The notes beneath the pieces were generated by a model. The model searched no databases, had not been told where the DNA came from, and saw nothing but the letters and a program-made list of their open reading frames with translations. A stretch of 25,708 nucleotides of DNA from positions 1-25,708 of the forward strand of contig URJE01000014.1 of NCBI GenBank assembly GCA_900547965.1, given 5' to 3'. Position 1 is the stretch's first letter, and each line of letters opens with the position of its first letter. The stretch comes from an uncultured Eggerthella sp. (lineage in GTDB: Bacteria; Actinomycetota; Coriobacteriia; Coriobacteriales; Eggerthellaceae). A program made the position numbers and the translations under genes. Positions 22,154-25,708 of this stretch are shown here, one piece after another.

Positions 22154-22678
22154 CTAGTTCTCCTTCCAGCCATAAATCTTAGCTACAGAGATACCGCGAC
22201 GAGCAGATACTGCCTCGGGGCTCTGCATTTCCTTAAGACCTTCAGCAACAGCCTTAACAATGTTAAGAACATTGTCGGTGCCGAGGGACTTAGCGAAAAC
22301 ATCCTTTACGCCAGCGAGTTCGAGAACGGCACGAGCTGCACCGCCAGCGATAACGCCGGTACCAGGAGTAGCGGGCTTAAGGAGAACACGACCAGCGCCA
22401 TACTCACCGATGATGTCGTGAGGAAGCGTGCCTGCCTCGGTCAGAGGAATGGAGAACATGTTCTTCTTCGCATCCTCTACGCCCTTCTTGATGGCGGTGG
22501 GAACTTCTTGGGACTTGCCCATGCCGATACCCACGCGACCCTTGCCGTCGCCAACAACTACCAGAGCGGTGAGTGCAAAACGACGACCACCCTTGACAAC
22601 CTTGGAGACGCGATTGATATAGACGACGCGTTCCTGAAGTTCGGGAACGCCTGCCTGGTTTTCTTGCTTACGAGCCAT
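22154..22678 (-). CDS. rpsE: 30S ribosomal protein S5
   Basis: This 174-residue protein shows the S5 N-terminal double-stranded RNA-binding part (ERVVYINRVSKVVKGGRRF, ALVVVGDGKGRVGIG) and the C-terminal domain (GTGVIAGGAARAVLELAGV). S5 helps decoding fidelity. The ATG at 22676-22678 is preceded by AGAGGG at about ten bases. It is in the standard rplR-rpsE-rpmD order. Confidence 0.97.
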   Translation of the reverse strand: MARKQENQAGVPELQERVVYINRVSKVVKGGRRFALTALVVVGDGKGRVGIGMGKSQEVPTAIKKGVEDAKKNMFSIPLTEAGTLPHDIIGEYGAGRVLLKPATPGTGVIAGGAARAVLELAGVKDVFAKSLGTDNVLNIVKAVAEGLKEMQSPEAVSARRGISVAKIYGWKEN

Positions 22679-22695
22679 AGACCTTAAACCCTCTC

Positions 22696-23064
22696 TTAGA
22701 ACTTCAGGCCTGCTTCGCGGGCACCATCAGCAACTGCCTTGATGCGACCGTGATACAGATTGCCACCGCGGTCAAATACAACCTCGGTAACACCGTTTTC
22801 CTGTGCTTTCTTACCGATGATCAGACCGAGAGCTGCGGCGCCTTCTACGGTAGCACCGCTCTTCTCGGTTGCCTTGAACTCGGGACCGAGGGTGGAAACA
22901 CCACAGATGGTCTTACCGGCAACGTCGTCGATAACCTGAGCATACATGTTCGAGTTAGAACGCGTAATGCACAAACGCGGACGGGCAGCCGTACCAGAGA
23001 TCTTGCCACGAACACGAGTGTGACGACGGCGCAGCCCAGCCTGTTTCTTTTGAAGCTTCTTCAT
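22696..23064 (-). CDS. rplR: 50S ribosomal protein L18
   Basis: This 122-residue protein binds 5S rRNA. It has the basic N terminus (LQKKQAGLRRRHTRVRGKI), then ARPRLCITRSNSNMYAQVID and the C-terminal FDRGGNLYHGRIKAVADGAR. The ATG is preceded by AAGGGAA. Length and order are normal. Confidence 0.97.
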   Translation of the reverse strand: MKKLQKKQAGLRRRHTRVRGKISGTAARPRLCITRSNSNMYAQVIDDVAGKTICGVSTLGPEFKATEKSGATVEGAAALGLIIGKKAQENGVTEVVFDRGGNLYHGRIKAVADGAREAGLKF

Positions 23065-23099
23065 AAGTAGATTCCCTTCAATACTTCGCTACTGAGCTA

Positions 23100-23642
23100 C
23101 TACTCAGACTTTGCAGCCTTGCCGAGCTTACGACGGACATACTCGCCTTCATAACGAACACCCTTGCCCTTGTAAGGCTCAGGCTTACGCCATGCGCGGA
23201 TGTCGGCAGCAACCTGGCCGACCTGTTCCTTGCTGATGCCCTTTACGATAATCTCGGTCTGGCTAGGAACTTCGAAGGTAATGTTCTGAGGAGCCTTAAC
23301 GATAACCGGATGAGAGTAACCGAGCTGAATCTCCAGATCGGAACCCTTGAGCGCAGCACGATAGCCAACGCCTACGAGCTCGAGCTTCTTGGAGTAACCA
23401 TCATGAACGCCCTCTACCATGTTGTGGATAAGGGTACGCGTAAGGCCATGAAGGCTCTTTGCCTGACGAGAATCGTCGGGACGCTCTACAATAACTTCTT
23501 CGCCTTCAACCTTGATGGACATCATGGGGTTGAATTCACGAGTAAGTTCGCCCTTGCTGCCCTTTACGGTAACAACATGGCCGTCAATCTTAACCTCAAC
23601 GCCAGAAGGAATAGCAACAGGGATCTTACCAATACGAGACAT
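23100..23642 (-). CDS. rplF: 50S ribosomal protein L6
   Basis: This 180-residue protein has MSRIGKIPVAIPSGVEVKID, two similar alpha-beta domains, and the conserved C-terminal RAWRKPEPYKGKGVRYEGEYVR (residues about 149-170). It sits near the factor-binding centre of the 50S subunit. The ATG is preceded by AAGGAAGGAG. Confidence 0.97.
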   Translation of the reverse strand: MSRIGKIPVAIPSGVEVKIDGHVVTVKGSKGELTREFNPMMSIKVEGEEVIVERPDDSRQAKSLHGLTRTLIHNMVEGVHDGYSKKLELVGVGYRAALKGSDLEIQLGYSHPVIVKAPQNITFEVPSQTEIIVKGISKEQVGQVAADIRAWRKPEPYKGKGVRYEGEYVRRKLGKAAKSE

Positions 23643-23658
23643 TTGTGCTCCTTCCTTC

Positions 23659-24057
23659 CTACCAGATGTACGCCATGACTTCGCCGCCGACGCCTTCCTT
23701 GCGTGCGTCGCGGTCGGTCATAACGCCCTTGCTCGTCGAAATAACAGCAGTACCAAGACCACCGAGAACGCGAGGAAGCTCGTCCTTGCCAGCATAAATA
23801 CGCAGACCAGGCTTGGAAATGCGCTTGATGCCGCGAATGGTGCGAGCCTTCTTCTCACCGTACTTGAGGGTGATGGTCAGAACGTCGCGGGGCTGAGCCG
23901 GCTCGATTTCGAAGCCGTTGATGTAGCCCTCTTCCTGCATGATGCGGGCGATTTCGACAAGCTTCTTGCTGGACGGCATGGAAACCGTCTGCTTGCCAGC
24001 AGAGTTTGCGTTACGCACACGCGTAAGCATATCTGCAATAGGATCGTTCATGCTCAT
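23659..24057 (-). CDS. rpsH: 30S ribosomal protein S8
   Basis: This 132-residue protein has NDPIADMLTRVRNAN at the start and ISTSKGVMTDRDARKEGVGG at the end, both standard S8. The C-terminal domain binds 16S rRNA helix 21; in E. coli S8 is also the spc operon repressor. The ATG at 24055-24057 is chosen because AAAGGAG lies about ten bases upstream; a second ATG two codons on and an upstream ATG (24105) are less well spaced. Confidence 0.96.
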   Translation of the reverse strand: MSMNDPIADMLTRVRNANSAGKQTVSMPSSKKLVEIARIMQEEGYINGFEIEPAQPRDVLTITLKYGEKKARTIRGIKRISKPGLRIYAGKDELPRVLGGLGTAVISTSKGVMTDRDARKEGVGGEVMAYIW

Positions 24058-24168
24058 TGTTGTGTTTCTCCTTTGTTCATGATGAGCCGAAAAGCCGGTT
24101 CGCATGCACCCATGATGTATGCGCCTTGACTAACGGCACTCAACAACGTGACTGGGTTGATAAGGTTC

Positions 24169-24354
24169 CTACCAGGAAGCCTTGGTCACGCCGGGCAGTT
24201 CGCCTTTGTTAGCGAGCTCACGAAGGCAGACGCGGCACAGACCGAACTTGCGGTAGTACGCACGGGGGCGACCACAGCGAGCACAGCGGTTGTGCTGACG
24301 CGTCGAGAACTTCGGCTCTCGCTTGGACTTGGCGATCATCGATTTCTTAGCCAT
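24169..24354 (-). CDS. rpsN: 30S ribosomal protein S14, type Z (zinc-binding)
   Basis: This 61-residue short form of S14 has four zinc-binding cysteines in CARCGRP (C24, C27) and CRVCLREL (C40, C43). The longer zinc-free S14 replaces this in some species under zinc limitation. The ATG is preceded by AAGGA. A gap of 111 bases follows before rpsH, in which I see nothing definite. Also called rpsZ. Confidence 0.96.
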   Translation of the reverse strand: MAKKSMIAKSKREPKFSTRQHNRCARCGRPRAYYRKFGLCRVCLRELANKGELPGVTKASW

Positions 24355-24396
24355 TCAAAATCCTTCTTTCCTATAACCAATTCTCGAAACGAGAAG

Positions 24397-24948
24397 TTAG
24401 TTTTCCTTTTTGAACGGGAAGCCCATGGCATCCATAAGTGCCTTGGCGCCTTCATTGTTTTCAGCCGTGGTTACGAACGTGATGTCCATACCACGAGTGC
24501 GATCGATCTTGTCGTACTCGATCTCGGGGAAGATAAGCTGCTCGGTGAGGCCCATGGTGTAGTTGCCTCGACCGTCGAAGCTGTTGGGGTTGCAACCACG
24601 GAAGTCACGAACGCGAGGAAGCGCAGTGGACATCAAGCGGTCGAAGAACTCCCACATGCGGTCGCCACGAAGGGTAACCTTGCAACCGATTGCCTGACCC
24701 TCACGCAGATGGAAGCCTGCGATGGACTTCTTAGCGCGAGTAACCATAGGCTGCTGACCAGTGATGGTACGCAGGTCAGCGATAGCGCCGTCAAGAAGCT
24801 TCTTGTCGCCAGCGGCACGACCTACACCCATGTTGATAACGATCTTCTCAAGGCGAGGGATCTGATTAACATTGGCGAGACCGAGCTCCTTGAAAAGCTG
24901 GTCGCGTACTTCGTTTACATACTTTTCCTTCAGACGAGGAGTAGCCAT
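24397..24948 (-). CDS. rplE: 50S ribosomal protein L5
   Basis: This 183-residue protein has VNQIPRLEKIVINMGVG, the conserved N-terminal block, then GQQPMVTRAKKSIAGFHLREGQ (read in two parts) and the C-terminal RGMDITFVTTA. L5 binds 5S rRNA and contacts P-site tRNA. The ATG at 24946-24948 begins MATPRLKEKY; the ribosome site (AGAAAGG at 12 bases, AGGA at 3) is not ideal. A longer frame to 24984 would pass through the intergenic hairpins. Confidence 0.95.
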   Translation of the reverse strand: MATPRLKEKYVNEVRDQLFKELGLANVNQIPRLEKIVINMGVGRAAGDKKLLDGAIADLRTITGQQPMVTRAKKSIAGFHLREGQAIGCKVTLRGDRMWEFFDRLMSTALPRVRDFRGCNPNSFDGRGNYTMGLTEQLIFPEIEYDKIDRTRGMDITFVTTAENNEGAKALMDAMGFPFKKEN

Positions 24949-24979
24949 TGTCCTAAAAAACCTTTCTCGATGAATTAAA

Positions 24980-25020
24980 CGCAAGATTTCCGACCTTGCG
25001 TCCCCCGCATTACGCGGGGG
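24980..25020 (-). other. Tandem hairpins between rplX and rplE
   Basis: Two adjacent inverted repeats lie in the 95-base gap. On the minus strand CCCCCGC/GCGGGGG (25002-25008 and 25014-25020) comes first, then CGCAAG/CTTGCG (24980-24985 and 24995-25000), followed by TTTAATT. The T tract is weak, so partial termination or mRNA processing is more likely than a full stop. Confidence 0.55.
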
Positions 25021-25043
25021 TCATAAAAGCACGGCTAAATATT

Positions 25044-25361
25044 TTAGTCGATATCTGCGCCACAATGCTTGCAAACGCGAACTTTTTTACCATCTTCACG
25101 TTTGATGTTGACGCGAGTTGCCTCCTTGCAGGAGGGGCAGATCAGCATAACGTTCGAGACATGGATGGGAGCCTCAACGGTAGCAATGCCGCCTTCAGGG
25201 TTTGCCTGAGTCGGGCGCATTGCCTTCTTCATCATGTTGACCTTTTCAACGGTGACGCGCTGGGCCGAGGGGTTGGAAGCGATTACGATGCCTTCAGCAC
25301 CCTTATCCTTACCAGCGAGAACCTTGACCTTGTCACCCTTTTTGATGTTCATCTTTGCCAT
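25044..25361 (-). CDS. rplX: 50S ribosomal protein L24
   Basis: This 105-residue protein has the KOW motif (KKGDKVKVLAGKDKGAEG) near the N terminus and a C-terminal ribbon with two CxxC pairs (ICPSCKEAT and VCKHCG). L24 starts 50S assembly. The ATG is preceded by AGGAGGAA. The paired cysteines may bind zinc. Confidence 0.96.
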   Translation of the reverse strand: MAKMNIKKGDKVKVLAGKDKGAEGIVIASNPSAQRVTVEKVNMMKKAMRPTQANPEGGIATVEAPIHVSNVMLICPSCKEATRVNIKREDGKKVRVCKHCGADID

Positions 25362-25372
25362 GGATGTTCCTC

Positions 25373-25708
25373 CTACAGCGTTTCCGGTGCCAGGGACACG
25401 ATCTTCATGTACTTCTTGTCACGAAGTTCGCGTGCAACAGGACCGAAGATACGCGTACCGCGGGGAGCGCCGTTGTTGTCGATCAGAACACAAGCATTCT
25501 GGTCGAACTTGATGTAGCTGCCGTCAGTACGACGAACTTCCTTCTTAACGCGCACCACGACACAGCGGACGACTTCGCCCTTCTTAACGTTGCCGTTGGG
25601 CATTGCTTCCTTAACGCTGCAAACGATGACATCGCCGAGGCCCGCGTAACGGCGCTTGGAGCCGCCCAGGACCTTGATGCACTGCACCTTGCGAGCGCCG
25701 GAGTTGTC
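25373..25708 (-). CDS. rplN: 50S ribosomal protein L14 (5' end outside the window)
   Basis: The 111 residues present begin DNSGARKVQCIKVLGGSKRR and end with MKIVSLAPETL. Compared with the usual 122 residues, about 11 N-terminal residues lie beyond the right edge. The conserved RTDGSYIKFDQNACVLI and GTRIFGPVARELR are present. It is followed by rplX 11 bases downstream, the standard order. Confidence 0.95.
   Translation of the reverse strand, partial: DNSGARKVQCIKVLGGSKRRYAGLGDVIVCSVKEAMPNGNVKKGEVVRCVVVRVKKEVRRTDGSYIKFDQNACVLIDNNGAPRGTRIFGPVARELRDKKYMKIVSLAPETL

Noticed and set aside
1..25708. CRISPR arrays, insertion sequences, prophage genes, rRNA
   Set aside because: No regular spaced repeats, transposase or integrase motifs, or rRNA-like sequence were seen on either strand.

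Overview
The window suggests a strictly or largely anaerobic actinobacterium, most likely of the class Coriobacteriia (an Eggerthellaceae-like genome of moderate GC). This rests on the overall gene content: a PF12897-type actinobacterial aminotransferase, a four-subunit pyruvate:ferredoxin oxidoreductase, a Gram-positive style tRNA-tuf-L33-tRNA(Trp) cluster, and zinc-binding forms of L33, S14 and Adk. The genus cannot be fixed from the sequence alone. Every gene I can support lies on the minus strand, so the biology reads from right to left.

Right part (25708 to 19182), read in the direction of transcription: the spc-type ribosomal cluster rplN (5' end cut by the window)-rplX-rplE-rpsN-rpsH-rplF-rplR-rpsE-rpmD. 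It ends in a strong terminator-like hairpin. A gap of about 300 bases follows, then rplO-secY with its own terminator, then adk with its own terminator. The classical spc operon therefore appears to be cut into separate transcripts here. map and infA do not follow adk. Next to adk sits a 753-residue multi-pass membrane protein instead.

Middle part (19062 to 9161): the unrecognised membrane protein, then porG-porD-porA-porB (pyruvate oxidation with reduction of ferredoxin). Then comes a complete riboflavin operon, ribD-ribE-ribBA-ribH, preceded by a clear promoter, an FMN riboswitch and an intrinsic terminator. The flavin operon is thus controlled by its end product. Some neighbouring enzymes are flavin- or ferredoxin-linked, including the Old Yellow Enzyme-like protein just downstream.

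Left part (8995 to 1): an in-frame fusion of an Old Yellow Enzyme-type flavin oxidoreductase with a HAD phosphatase domain. It is translationally coupled to a zinc-ribbon, single-pass membrane protein with a C-terminal NADase-type glycan-binding (discoidin-like) domain. Then follow an aspartate-type aminotransferase, an HD-domain phosphohydrolase and a PutP-type sodium/proline symporter. Last is the translation cluster tRNA-Tyr, tRNA-Thr, tRNA-Met, tuf, rpmG, tRNA-Trp, driven by a near-consensus promoter.

Most of the window is ordinary housekeeping DNA. The parts that stand out are the OYE-HAD fusion with its coupled membrane partner, competing hairpins between ribH and that fusion gene, an acidic insert in RibD, a perfect 12-bp palindrome inside the rib promoter spacer, the split spc operon, and the near-leaderless membrane protein gene. 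I saw no CRISPR array, insertion sequence, phage gene or rRNA.
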